A stretch of 64,000 bases of DNA, taken from NCBI RefSeq assembly GCF_000001735.4, contig NC_003075.7:16307001-16371000 (forward strand), given 5' to 3'. Positions 36,268 through 47,022 of the stretch are shown here, piece after piece. Under the pieces are notes generated by a model. The model worked only from the letters and a program-made list of their open reading frames with translations. It was not told the DNA's origin and did not search any database. Made by a program: the position numbers and the translations under genes. How positions within the stretch are numbered: position 1 is the stretch's first letter; the number at the start of each line of letters is the position of its first letter. The stretch comes from Arabidopsis thaliana (lineage: Eukaryota; Streptophyta; Magnoliopsida; Brassicales; Brassicaceae).

Positions 36268-37713
36268 TTACGAGGTAAACTCTTCTATGAAGCTGTTTAG
36301 ATCGTTGAAAGAAGACCCTCCTTCCACGGCAGCTTTAGCCATCTCTGCCAACTTCTTTGCCCTCTCCCGCCTCTCATCCGCCTCTTCCCCAACCAACACC
36401 TCCCTCACCGCTTTAACCACTTTCTCTCTGCTAATGAAATCTCCCGTAGTTCTTACATTCTTTTTCGCTCCCACGCTCACTCCTGTTCTGAGCACTTGCG
36501 TAACCAATTTCTCATTGTAGAATTGCTCCGCTGCTACAGGCCATGTCACCATTGGTAGCCCTGCAGCCACTCCTTCCAGAAGCGAGTTCCAGCCGCAATG
36601 GGTCACAAACCCACAAGTTGCTTGATGATCAAGTATGAGCACCTGTGGTGCCCATCCTCTTATAATCATCCCTTTTCCTTTCACCCTCTCTTCGAACCCT
36701 TCTGGTAACCATTCTTCTTTTTCAATACCTATGTTTTTCCTAACAACCCAGATGAAATTTGCTCCAGAAGTTTCTAATCCTGCAGCGATCTCGAATAGCT
36801 GCTCGTTCTTGAAGCAAGCCACGCTCCCAAAAGAAATGTAAATGACTGAATCTGGTTTCTTGGAGTCAAGCCATTTGAGGCATTCAACCTCATTAATGCT
36901 TGCTTTCTTTCCTCTCTCAGCCTTCTCCTCAAATCCTCTGTTGTAAACCGAAAGCGGACCGATATGCCACGCTCTCTTCAGTACAACACTCTTGTAAAAG
37001 TCGGCGTAATCAGGTTCAAGCTCGTAGAAGCTGTTTACAATAACACCTGAGCTCTTCACATCAGATTCTTTGACCTCAATCATAAACTTCCCCATCTCGC
37101 TTTCTTCGTCACGGTCTGCTATCTGTTCTTGAGTTATCACTATGTTCCCCGGGAGATCAGGAATCACAAATGGCTCGTACCTTGAAGCTACTATGTTTTG
37201 TGGGTTATGCACTCTGATGCAATATTCAGAGCATAAAGAAAAGTAGCCAGTACCGTGGAACACAAGTCTTGGCACATTGAACTTCTCAGCAGCTTCCGTA
37301 GCCCAGGGGAAGAACATGTCGGCGATAAGACAGTCTGGTCTCGTTGTCTCGAGGAGCTTCTCAAGCTGATCTTTGAAAAACCTTGTCGACTTAAAGAACT
37401 TCAAGGTCAGATACTGTCTATCATCATTGTTGTTTGAGGTGAAGAAATCGACGTTTTCGCATCCTTCTGGTAACCCGAGATCCACGCAAGGGAAATCGAA
37501 GATCTGGATGTCGATTTCGAAACTCGGATTCAGGTTCTTGAATCTTTCGATGGGTTTTTGGAAGATCTTGGAGTTGAGAGGTGTGGTGAGGATTGTAGAT
37601 TTGGCTCCTCTGCTAGAGAAAAGCTTAGCCATGTCTAGAGTTGGTATCATGTGACCATAAGCCATGAAAGGGAAGAACACAACATGGAGCTTACGATGAG
37701 GATCACTACTCAT
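36268..37713 (-). CDS. UGT73B3: Flavonoid/phenolic UDP-glucosyltransferase, intronless member
   Basis: Family 1 glycosyltransferase that transfers glucose from UDP-glucose to small phenolics in the cytosol. In Arabidopsis it is needed for normal redox status and resistance to Pseudomonas. Single exon, 481 residues. Visible features: the N-terminal [20 protein letters not shown] with catalytic His at about 22 (GHMIP); the acceptor region; and the PSPG box starting [20 protein letters not shown] and continuing [12 protein letters not shown]...W-P-V-A-A-EQ (about 351-394). The last position is Gln, as in glucosyltransferases. The paralogue at 38476-40016 has an intron after W-V-V-R-K; this gene lost it but kept eight former intron bases as coding (see findings). 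Promoter as-1 element at 37913. Matches AT4G34131. Confidence 0.95.
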   Translation of the reverse strand: MSSDPHRKLHVVFFPFMAYGHMIPTLDMAKLFSSRGAKSTILTTPLNSKIFQKPIERFKNLNPSFEIDIQIFDFPCVDLGLPEGCENVDFFTSNNNDDRQYLTLKFFKSTRFFKDQLEKLLETTRPDCLIADMFFPWATEAAEKFNVPRLVFHGTGYFSLCSEYCIRVHNPQNIVASRYEPFVIPDLPGNIVITQEQIADRDEESEMGKFMIEVKESDVKSSGVIVNSFYELEPDYADFYKSVVLKRAWHIGPLSVYNRGFEEKAERGKKASINEVECLKWLDSKKPDSVIYISFGSVACFKNEQLFEIAAGLETSGANFIWVVRKNIGIEKEEWLPEGFEERVKGKGMIIRGWAPQVLILDHQATCGFVTHCGWNSLLEGVAAGLPMVTWPVAAEQFYNEKLVTQVLRTGVSVGAKKNVRTTGDFISREKVVKAVREVLVGEEADERRERAKKLAEMAKAAVEGGSSFNDLNSFIEEFTS

Positions 37714-37837
37714 GTTTGACTTTGATCGAAAAGAAAATTTAAAAAATAATAAAAAGAAATCAGAGATTTTGAAGCTCCTAGAAAAGTGATGTTTTCTTGT
37801 CGTGTTGAATGATGTGGTAAGAGCTTATACTTTTATA

Positions 37838-37856
37838 CATATCTATATATAGCACA
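37838..37856 (-). promoter_or_regulatory. TATA box region of UGT73B3
   Basis: CTATATATAG on the minus strand, about 130 bp upstream of the ATG at 37713 and about 60 bp downstream of the as-1-like element. Confidence 0.5.
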
Positions 37857-37912
37857 TAAAATCCACACGGAAACTTGAATTCTGGGGAGACTATTTTGGG
37901 TAATAACGATTT

Positions 37913-37932
37913 TGACGTCGTGACATACGTCA
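37913..37932 (-). promoter_or_regulatory. as-1-like element, UGT73B3 promoter
   Basis: On the gene strand this is TGACGT-ATGTCA-CGACGTCA: two (T/C)GACG half-sites 12 bp apart, the spacing of the as-1 element (TGACGT-AAGGGA-TGACGC). It lies about 200 bp upstream of the ATG. TGA bZIP factors bind such sites after salicylate, xenobiotic or oxylipin signals. Confidence 0.7.
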
Positions 37933-38475
37933 CTTGTTTCCGGTACGTCTTTGCATACGTCGCTTGTTGTTTAACTTATTATTTTGGTAAATGTCTTAAT
38001 CATGACAATAAAGTGTTTTACTAATCGTCTATGTAAACATCTAGTACTTTATTGTTGTACATGTACGAAAAAATACCAAGTAAATAAAAACAGTTATACT
38101 TTTGTTTTGCCATTTACGGAATTATTTATTTCTCTAATGGATTGGGTCTGTATATTAGAGGAAAGTGAGACAATAATGTGTGGGTTAGTGGTCCACCAGT
38201 TAGAAGAATACAAATTGCAACTCGCCTTGTGTGGGTTAGTGGTCCACCATTATTGTTCAACAAATTCATTGTTAGCATTTGAAAATAGTGAATCTTGAAC
38301 CATTGATTTTCTCCTAACAAAACAGAGGATTATGCTGAAGATAATAGAGACTTAGAGTGATGTCTATGGTAGAGGTTGCTGCCATTTGAATTTAACTCAT
38401 ATCTCTTATATTTTACATTAGCTTTCATCTTACTTCTGCTATGGAATTTCTAAATAGAATCTATATATATGAAGA
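37933..38475. other. Spacer between UGT73B3 and UGT73B2 with duplicated remnants
   Basis: It contains a short direct repeat TGTGTGGGTTAGTGGTCCACCA (near 38178 and 38230) whose GGTCCACC core also occurs near 40661 upstream of UGT73B2. A segment near 38302-38385 matches the UGT73B1 intron around 41812-41875 (ACAGAGGATT-TGCTG and GAGTGATGTCTATGGTA). These show that the spacer was built from copies of UGT73B intron and promoter DNA. Confidence 0.6.
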
Positions 38476-40016
38476 TTATGAACTAAACTCTTCCATGAAG
38501 CTGTTTAGATCGTTGAAGGAAGACCCTCCTTCTTCCACGGCAGCTTTAGCCATCGCCGCTAGCTTCTTTGCCCGTCTCCGCCTCTCCTCTGCTGCTTCCC
38601 CAGCCAAAACCTCCCTCACCGCTTTATCCACTTTCTCTCTGCTAATGAAATCTCCCATCATAACTTTCATATGCTTGCTCGCTCCCACGCTCACTCCTGT
38701 TCTGAGCACTTGCGTAACCAATTTCTCATTGTAGAATTGCTCCGCTCCTACAGGCCATGTCACCATTGGTAGCCCTGCAGCCACTCCTTCAAGAAGCGAG
38801 TTCCAGCCGCAATGGGTCACAAACCCACCGGTTGCTTGGTGGTCAAGTATCAGCACCTGTGGTGCCCATCCTCTTATTATCATACCTTTCCCTTTCACCC
38901 TCTCTTCGAACCCTTCTGGTAACCATTCTTCTCTATCATCTGTTCACACCAAATCTTGTGTCAGATTAAAATCAAAGCTACCCAAATTACAGCTATATAA
39001 TATAGGCTTCAAACGTCAATTTCAATACCTTTGGTTTTCCTAACAACCCAAATGAAACTTGTACCGGAAGCTTCTAACCCTGCAGCGATCTCGAATAACT
39101 GTTCATTCTTGAAGAAAGCCACGCTCCCAAAGGAAACATAAATGACTGAATTTGGTTTCTTGGAGTCAAGCCATTTGAGGCATTCAGCCTCATCAATGTT
39201 CGCTTTCTTTCCTCTCTCAGCCTTCTCCTCAAATCCCCTGTTGTAAACCGATAGCGGACCGATATGCCACGCTCTCTTTTGTACACAACTTTTGTAAAAA
39301 TCGGCGTAATCATGTTCTAGCTCGTAGAAACTATTCAAAACAACTCCTGAGCTCTTCACTTCCGATTCCCTAACTTCAGTCATAAACTTTCCCATGTCGG
39401 ATTCTCCATCGCCATCTATGATCTGTTCTTCAGTTATCACAATGTTCCCAGGGAGCTCGGGAATCACAAATGGCTCAGAGCTTGAAGCCACTCTCTTCTG
39501 TGGTTTATGCACTCCGATGCAATAACCAGCGCATAAAGAGAAGTAGCCAGTGCCGTGGAACACAAGTCTTGGCACATTGAACTTCCCAGCAGCTTCAGTA
39601 GCCCAGGGGAAGAACATGTCGGCGATAAGACAGTCTGGTCTCGTTGTCCCGAGGAGTTTCTCAAGCTGGTCTTTGAAAAACCTTGTCGAGAAAAAGAATT
39701 TCACGATCATCTCGTTTTTATCATCATTGTTGTTTGAAGTGAAGAAATCAACGTTTTCACATCCTTCTGGTAACCCCAGCTCCACGCAAGGGAAATTGAA
39801 GATCTGGATGTCGATTTCGAGACCCGGATTCAGATTCTTGAATGTGTCGATGGGTTTTTGGAGGATCTTGGAGTTGAGAGATGTGGTGAGGATTGTGGAT
39901 TTGGCTCCTCTGCTAGAGAAAAGCTTAGCCATGTCTAGAGTTGGTATCATGTGACCATAAGCCATGAAAGGGAAGAACATAACGTGGAGCTTTCGATGAT
40001 GATGATCACTACCCAT
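38476..40016 (-). CDS. UGT73B2: Flavonol 3-O/7-O-glucosyltransferase type UGT
   Basis: UDP-glucosyltransferase acting on flavonols. Two exons on the minus strand: 39029-40016 (988 nt) and 38476-38939 (464 nt), 1452 nt or 483 residues. The start [10 protein letters not shown] at 40016 fits its paralogues; the frame is open further upstream, but that is leader. Motifs: [15 protein letters not shown] with catalytic His near 24, and a PSPG box starting [20 protein letters not shown] and ending with EQF. The 89-bp intron (38940-39028) is phase 1 and joins T-K-D-D-R-E-E-W. It is about 80% identical by eye to the neighbouring intronless gene. An as-1-like element lies about 200 bp upstream, exactly as in that gene. 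Matches AT4G34135. Confidence 0.94.
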
Positions 40017-40216
40017 GATTGGCTGGTTGAAAAGAAAACTAGATGTTTCGAGAAATTTGAGAAAAATAATTAAGAGAGACGAAAGATTCTGAAGTTCGTA
40101 GAAAATAGTACTATTTTTCCTCGTTGTATATATAATAATGGTTGCAAGAGTGTGGAGTATATATAACGTATAAAGCACCAAAATTTGGGTTTAGATGATT
40201 AATGGGTAACGGATAC

Positions 40217-40236
40217 TGACGTCGTTGCATACGTCT
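40217..40236 (-). promoter_or_regulatory. as-1-like element, UGT73B2 promoter
   Basis: On the gene strand: AGACGT-ATGCAA-CGACGTCA. It has the same architecture and position (about 200 bp before the ATG) as the element at 37913, with a few substitutions. The TATA-like sequence is at about 40156-40166. Confidence 0.65.
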
Positions 40237-41266
40237 CTAGTTTTGGTTTCTTTGGTACTTTCTCTCTTAACGTGCCAGAGTAGTGTCAGTTTTCAAGGTC
40301 TTTTGGAACCAAAACCTTGTAACTTGTAAACTAATTTCCAGATTAATAAATCATGTTTAATTTATTATGAAAAGAAAAAGGGAGAAGAGAAAAAACATAA
40401 GGTATATATACAATCAAGTTAATCCAAAACAAAGTGTGGTTAATTGACCAATATAAAAAAAAATCACGGCCGGATTAATATTATTGTATTAATTATAACA
40501 ATTATTTTGTTTTCCTGACTTTTTTAATCATGACACAACACATACACATACACACCGATAACATCAATACAAAGCAATGGGTTACTTGACTTGGTCAATG
40601 CATTGGGTTACTTGTCTTGATCAATTTGGGTCATTGCAATAGAGAAAAGTGAGGTTATATGGTCCACCGGTTTAGCAGGACTTAGAAGAACGTATATAGC
40701 CATTCGCCTTTTGGACTTTTAAAAAGATGAATTTTTAGCCGTATATATCGATGTGACTGATCGAAAGAACAAACCAAAAAAACTCTTAATGGAGTTGTAA
40801 TACATAAATAAGACAAGTTGTTAGAAGAAAAACTGAAGTCGATAAGCATAAAAGTGATGTTATATAATATCATGGAGTCACCCAACAGATATGTTTCTTC
40901 TAGAAATAGTTTGACGATGCTAATCAAATAAAATGTCTTGTAATTTAAATTTCTTTTAAAATTATTTTACTTTTTAGAAAGAATTAAAGGTTAGGTATTT
41001 GATATTGGTGTGTACCAAATCTTAGTAGACTTTTATGGTTTTTGTTCTTTCTTTTAACAGAACGAACAAATCTAAACGGAACTAATGTTGGGTTTGCGTC
41101 CTGATGGCTCAAGAACCTAACTTCACATTCACTTACCAATACTACAAACTAAAAGATCATCCATTGTAAATTTGAATGAACAAATACAATCTTTTACTGT
41201 TGTAACTCAAACCATCAGAATTACAAAAACATTATTGTTCCATAACTTGCAATACATTCAACTTCT
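40237..41266. other. Spacer between UGT73B2 and UGT73B1
   Basis: AT-rich distal promoter of UGT73B2 and the 3' flank of UGT73B1. Apart from the GGTCCACC-containing segment near 40661, shared with the other UGT spacer, no feature is supported. Confidence 0.5.
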
Positions 41267-42858
41267 TTATACCTTCTCTTTTTGCAGTTTAACTAACGTA
41301 AGCTCTTCCATCAACCTATCTACCTCTAGATCTGAAGATCCTCCTTCTTTCACCGCATTTTTCGCCATTTCTGCTAACTCCTTGGCCCGTTTCCTCCTCT
41401 CTTCTCCAACCATCACTTCCCTCACCGCTCCCTCCACTTTCTCTCTGCTAATGAAGTCTCCAACTACTTGCATCATCTTCTTCACTCCCACACTCACTCC
41501 TGTTTTCAACACTTGTGTCACCAATTTCTCGTTGTAGAACTGCTCGGCTCCCACGGGCCATGTCACCATTGGCAGGCCCGCTGCCACCCCTTCTAATAAC
41601 GAGTTCCATCCACAATGCGTCAAAAATCCGCCAATTGCTTTGTGCTCAAGTATCAGCACTTGTGGCGCCCACCCTCGGATTATCAATCCTTTTCCCTTGG
41701 TCTTCTCTTCAAACCCCTCTGGTAACCAATCTTCCTTCTCAACTATTTATATGTAATGCAAACGCAAAAGTTAGAGTTTGAAACAGTAGAATCCTAATTA
41801 GATCATTGGTTTTTCTCTAAAACAAAAACAGAGGATTTTGCTGCAAAGAGAGTGATGTCTATGGTACCTTGGCTGCCTTTTCTGTTAACCACCCAGACAA
41901 AATCATGTCCTGACATATCTAAACCAGCTGCAATCTCTATCAGCTGCTCGTTTTTAAAGCTAGACATGGTTCCAAAGGCCATGTAAATCACTGAATCACA
42001 TTTCTTGGAGTCGAGCCATTTCAAACATTCATGCTCATCAATGCTTGCCTTTTTGCCTCTTTCTGCTTTCTCCTCGAACTTTCTATTTCCTAAGGAAAGC
42101 GGACCGATATGCCACGCTCTTTTCGCCACAAAGCTCTTGAAATAATCTGAGTAAGCCTGTTCAAGCTCGTAGAAGCTGTTCACCAACACGCCAAAGCTAT
42201 CTCTCTCTGAGTCTCTTATTGCCTTCATAAACCTCCCCATTACAGACTCTTCTTCTGTCTCCATGACCTGTTCCTCTGTAATCAAAATGTCTCCCGGGAG
42301 ATCAGGAATCACAAAGGGCTCAGAACTTGTTGCCACATTCTTAGGGAGCCTTATGCAATGAGAAGCACATAAAGAGAAGTAGCCTGTGCCGTGGAACACA
42401 AGTCTCGGTACTCCGAACTTCTCAGCAACTTTAGTGGACCAAGGGAAGAACATGTTACCGACAAGACAGTCTGGTCTCATTGTCACGAGGAGCTCCTCTA
42501 GTGGCTCTTCGAAATATTTCATTGCGAGTAAAAACTTTTGACTCAAGTCACCTACGTTTAGGTCAGGTGTGGAGAAGATGAAATCAGTATTCTCACAGCC
42601 ATCAGGCAAACCAAGCTCTGTGCAAGGGAAATTAAGGATCTGGATGGTGATGTCTTCGAGTCCCGGGTTGTCTTGGTTGAATGATTTGATGGGTTTCTCG
42701 AAGAAGAGCTTGGCATTGAGAGGTGTAGTGAGGATAGTGGATTTAGCTCCTTTGGTGGCAAAGAGCTTAGCCATGTCTAGAGTTGGTATCATATGGCCAT
42801 GAGCCATGAAAGGGAAGAGCAAGAAATGGAGCTTAGAGACTTCGACAGGAGTTCCCAT
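41267..42858 (-). CDS. UGT73B1: UDP-glucosyltransferase, most divergent member of the cluster
   Basis: Two exons on the minus strand: 41868-42858 (991 nt) and 41267-41742 (476 nt), 488 residues. The start [12 protein letters not shown] at 42858 is the family start. It contains [15 protein letters not shown] with catalytic His near 22 and a PSPG box starting [20 protein letters not shown] and ending EQF. The 125-bp intron (41743-41867) is at the same place and phase as in UGT73B2, so the ancestor had it. The C-terminus is longer and Lys-rich (LVKLQKEKV). Activity on flavonoids and ABA-type substrates is known for relatives in vitro, but the natural substrate cannot be read from sequence. Its as-1-like element lies farther upstream (about 510 bp). 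Matches AT4G34138. Confidence 0.94.
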
Positions 42859-43368
42859 GTTTAACTGATGAGAAATCAAGATCCTGGTTTTTGTAGAGCT
42901 AATTTGGGAACTCGTTTCAGAAAGAGATAAGAATGTGCTTAGGAGGTTGAAGCAAGAGGCAAGGTAAGAGAGTGAAGTTTGGGAGATAACGCTTGCTTTA
43001 TATATACAGTATAACAAAACAACTACAATATATGGTAACGAAAGTCCGAAACTGCACCGTTTTGTTCAACAAGATATGGATTTAAATGTTGCTAATCAAT
43101 CACGTGTCGCTTTTACAATCACAAAACGGACCCATAACCTAATGTTTTTTAAAGAAGTAAAGAGATCAATCGTTGCAGATATTTGAGAAACTTTCTAAAG
43201 TTGATGATATGGGAAAAATTTGATATCCTTATGATAGGAGTTGAATAAATCTAAACGGGCTTATCTCCAAGTCGGATTTGTTTTGTCTTCCTTATTTTGT
43301 CAGCAATGACAATGACATGTCTAATTACAACAAAAACAGTTGATAGGAATTTTGGTAGGAGTTGAATC

Positions 43369-43388
43369 TCACGTCATTGCATTCGTCA
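43369..43388 (-). promoter_or_regulatory. as-1-like element, UGT73B1 promoter
   Basis: On the gene strand: TGACGA-ATGCAA-TGACGTGA, two TGACG half-sites 12 bp apart. This is the third such element in the cluster, better matched at the half-sites but farther from its gene (about 510 bp). Confidence 0.6.
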
Positions 43389-43650
43389 TTCTTCTTCCCT
43401 TTTCTCACTCTTTCTCTCTACATACTTCTTTGAGTTATCTTCTATTGTTTTTTTCTCTTTCAACAACAATAATTTGTTAGGAATTAGGACTTAGCTTCAT
43501 TGATTCTTATATTCAGTGTATGATTCTGGTAATAACTTCTTGCAATCACATTCCCTTTGACGATAACATGAGATGGTGAATGAGAAAACAATACAGTTAG
43601 AAAGACTTCACTAATAAAAGCTTCTGTCATTGACTTGGGTTTCTACTTGA

Positions 43651-43672
43651 TGGGCCTAAACCTTACTGGGCC
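43651..43672 (+). promoter_or_regulatory. Two site II boxes upstream of the OCRE/G-patch gene
   Basis: TGGGCC at 43651-43656 and again at 43667-43672, each followed by TAAACC, about 270-290 bp before the ATG at 43942. Paired site II plus telo-box-like motifs mark growth-related plant promoters (TCP binding). Confidence 0.5.
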
Positions 43673-43941
43673 TAAACCGTAACACTCCGGTTTTTTAACA
43701 GTAAACCGTAAATTGGATTCGGAAACGAGAGATGGTTTTCCGAGTTACCCTCCTCCTCGTTTCTCTTCAACAGAACTGTAGATTCCAGTTTTTGAAACCA
43801 AAATTTGAAAAGCGATTATTGATTGAATCATCATCGTCAAAGTAATGATCTTTTGCTCAATTTGATTGTCCAGGATCTAGTTTCAGCAATCTTTGGTTGC
43901 AATCTTTGGTTGTTTCGTTGAGATTCCAGCAATCAATCCTC

Positions 43942-46900
43942 ATGCCCGACGACGATAAAGAGTTGCAGGAACCCAAGGAAGAAGACTCCTACGTTTGGGA
44001 CAGCGATACGCAGCTATATATCCATCACAGGCTACGTCTCTTCCCAAATCTATCGATTCTATAGCCTAATTTCCTTAGTTTGCTTTAGTTTTGATTGAAT
44101 ATAAGCAGAAATTGTCCATTGTGTTTAGGTTTGATTGTCTTAGTGTTAAAAGCTTTATCTGCTATTTATCGTTTTTAACTATAAAGAGTGATGAAAAAGG
44201 CAGAGACTTTATTGAGATTGATGCTTAATTCCATTGAACTAAGGACTCTATTCATTTTTGCATGCTAACTTTTGTTTCGATTTGTGAATTGCAGTAGTGG
44301 GTTTTACCATGACCCAAATGCTGGTTGGTATTATTGTAGCAAGGATGGTCGTTACTACAAGCATGAAAATGGCGAATATGTTCCCTTGGAATACGACGAG
44401 TCTTCGGTGAACCCTCCTGGAGATATTGTCACCTATGAGCCATCTGAAGATGACTTAGGCAGAAAATGTGCATTTTCTCAGGCTGAGAATGTTGAAAATG
44501 GATGTGAAGTTTCTCTGAGTAATCCTGGAGAAACTCCTTCAGGTAAATTTTCATCTAGTGTTCCGGTGGATTATTGAGTAGCATCTATAATATTTAACTG
44601 ATACTGATAGACACGTTATTTGCTCGAAAGAGTCAACAGGGTGCCCAAATGACCAGGAACCTGAACATCGTCAACGACCTTCCTCATGGTTGGTGGTTAT
44701 ATCCTTTAGTAGATCATGGAGATTAATATATGTTTTTTCATCAAATGGTTTATGAAACTTTTTTATCAGGGTGGAAGATACACTAATTGAACTTTATCTG
44801 GATGGTTATAATCAACATCCCAGTGCTTCCAGCTATGAGAGGGCTTCTGGGGAAAATAATCAGGATTGTCAGATGTTGTCAGCTAATGGTCTTTGCCTGG
44901 GATAATGCTTATTAGAATTTTATATTGCATACGTTGGAATGAATTTGCTCTTCAAGTTTGGAATTTAAGGAGAGAAGCTACAAATTGTGTTTGTTCTCCA
45001 GGAGATGATGATGCTGAGGAACTTGAAGAGGGAGAATGGATTCCTGAAGAAGATTTTGATCCACAAGAAGAGAACTTTGGTGAAGGTTTTTATCTCTTCT
45101 GTTCTTTTCATTTGCTTTATTTCCGCTCCATATCAGCTTTCTTGGTCATGGTTTTTGATATATGAAGCTAAATAAATCCTTATTCCTCATGGTGGATAGT
45201 ATTTTTCTCTCGTAAGCTGATCTTAAAATTTGAAATAATTAACTAACCCCCGTAGTGCTGTTTAGGGGGATCTTATTACTTCGATGATGTGTTTTCTTCG
45301 GCTCATATTCATAGCTTTCATGCTCACTGTTTCATTTCTAGCTGCTCCTTCAAGCGAGGAAGAAAGATGGCTAGCACAATATGGTCAAGTCATCGAATCC
45401 CCTGGGAAGACCCTGCCTGAGATCCCGTCTGTTGATTTGTGGGATTGGAAACTTGTATGTGAAACCAGAGAAGCTGACAATGAACAGGTGGCTAGGTTAG
45501 TAGGGAGGCTGGTCAGACAGTCGGCGAACCTTCATCCATCTGTGGTTTCTGGTGGCACACTTTTAAAAACTGCCCCAATTTGTGAAGCTCGGCTTCACCT
45601 AGTGCGAGTTAGGACAGGTTTACCATTTTCCTTCTAACCGAGCCTTGTTCCTGTGAAATGTGAATAAATATTGTGTTGCTGCAATCGATTTTTGTTAACC
45701 TGGTGTGCTCTGTTATATGGGGAAACGTAGAAAACGAATTTGATTTTCAAATGATTTATTCCAGGTCAGGTCTATAAACTTCGAAATCCTAGTGCCAAAT
45801 ACCTTGCATCCTTGTCAGTATATGACGCCTCCAACCCAACAAAAGATTGGGAATTCCCTGATATTTCAACTGAATGGCAAAATCCTGATACAAAACGCAA
45901 AGCCAAGAAGGGGAAACCAAAAAGGGCCAGCAAACTTACAGTGAAGCCTAGTGAAGTAGACATGATTGAAGAGGTACTCCAAATCCACCTTCATGGCTGA
46001 ATTCTTGTATTTTATGTTTGAAAATGTTTGTGAAGGATGTAAACACCTCTTGAGATTCTGTCAAATATCTAGCAGAAGACAAAACGCAAAGCTAAGAAGG
46101 TAAAACCAAAAGCTGACTGCAAACTTACGGTGAAGCCTTGTGAAGTCGACATGTTTGAAGAGGTACTGCAAATCCATCTTCATGGCTGAATTCTTCTATT
46201 TTTTGTTTCAAACTGTTTGTGAAGGATATTAACACCCTGCTTCTTGAATTTTTGCCAAATATCTAGCAAGAGACAAAACGCGAAGCTAAGAAGGTGAAAC
46301 CAAAAACTGACTGCAAACTCACAGTGAAGCCACGAGATGAAGTCAACATGATTGAAGAGGTACTCGGACCTCACCTTCATGGCTGGATTCTTGTATTTTA
46401 TGTTTCAGAATGTTTGTGAAGGATGTAAACATCCTGCTGCTTGAACTTCTGCACAATATCTAGCAGGAGACATTTTTCTAAAGCTCTGTGTATGGGGAAA
46501 TTCAGTGAGAAACTTAAATCTGTTAAGAGTATTTCGAAGGCATAGTTTAGTGTTATTAGAACCCTAGTAAGCTAGTATTTTCATTGTTGCTCCTTGTTGT
46601 TTATCAGCAGAGAAGCTGTTCATACAGAGATAGAGCCGCTGAGAGAAGAAATTTGCATGGTGGATATGGTGTTGGACCAGGTCAAAAAGGAACAACAGTG
46701 GACCATAACACGGACGAGCATTCAGTTCCCGACACTGGTTCTGAAGAGGATACTGTAGCAGAAGCATTGGAGCTATCATTTGGATCTGGAAGTTATGCAA
46801 GGAGGATAATGGGAAACATGGGTTGGAAGGAGGTAACTTGTGGATCTTATCACTTGTGAGTTGTGATGTTATTTGGTGTCACCGTAATTTATGATTACTG

Positions 46901-47022
46901 GGGAAATGCTAATGCAGGGTGAGACGCTAGGGAAGAATACAAAAGGTTTGGTTGAACCGATACAAGCAGTGGGCAACACTGGGAATGTAGGGCTAGGATT
47001 TCCTCAAAGGAGAAGGAAATAA
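43942..47022 (+). CDS. OCRE and G-patch (D111) RNA-processing protein
   Basis: Probable nuclear RNA-splicing factor of the AGGF1/OCRE-G-patch type. Eleven exons: 43942-44030, 44295-44542, 44631-44688, 44770-44888, 45002-45079, 45342-45617, 45765-45973, 46076-46162, 46267-46359, 46608-46832 and 46918-47022, giving 1587 nt and 528 residues. The OCRE repeat (about 16-65) shows YVWDSDTQLYIHH, SSGFYHDPNAGWYYCSKDG and RYYKHENGEYVPL. An acidic linker follows (DDDAEELEEGEWIPEEDFD). Exons 7-9 encode Lys-rich repeats (T-K-R-K-A-K-K-x-K-P-K ... LTVKP). The G-patch (about 485-528) has GSGSYARRIMGNMGWKEGET, then LGKNTKGLVEPIQA. The first intron starts with GC rather than GT. Matches AT4G34140. The role is inferred from domains. 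Confidence 0.88.
44031..44294 (+). other. GC-AG intron 1 of the OCRE/G-patch gene
   Basis: Exon 1 must end in phase 2 to join the in-frame OCRE motif H-H-S-S-G-F-Y-H-D. The only phase-2 break is CATCACAG|GCTACG. GT dinucleotides nearby (44036, in CTACGTCTC) give the wrong phase. The acceptor TTGCAG ends at 44294. The donor is a weaker GC site than the usual AG|GCAAGT. Confidence 0.65.
45892..46475 (+). repeat. Tandem triplication of an exon with its intron (about 190-bp unit)
   Basis: Three copies start ACAAAACGC(A/G)AAGC(C/T)AAGAAGG at about 45890, 46080 and 46272. Each has the same exon body (LTVKP, then EV-M-EE) and the same donor GTACT followed by CACCTTCATGGCTG(A/G)ATTCTT, TGTTTGTGAAGGAT and TATCTAGCA before the next copy. 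The second and third copies are whole exons of 87 and 93 nt, both multiples of three, so inclusion or skipping keeps the frame. Confidence 0.88.

Noticed and set aside
40017-40181. N-terminal extension of UGT73B2 ([12 protein letters not shown]…)
   Set aside because: In-frame leader that includes the TATA region. Paralogues start at MGSDHH/MSSDPH, so the extension is non-coding.
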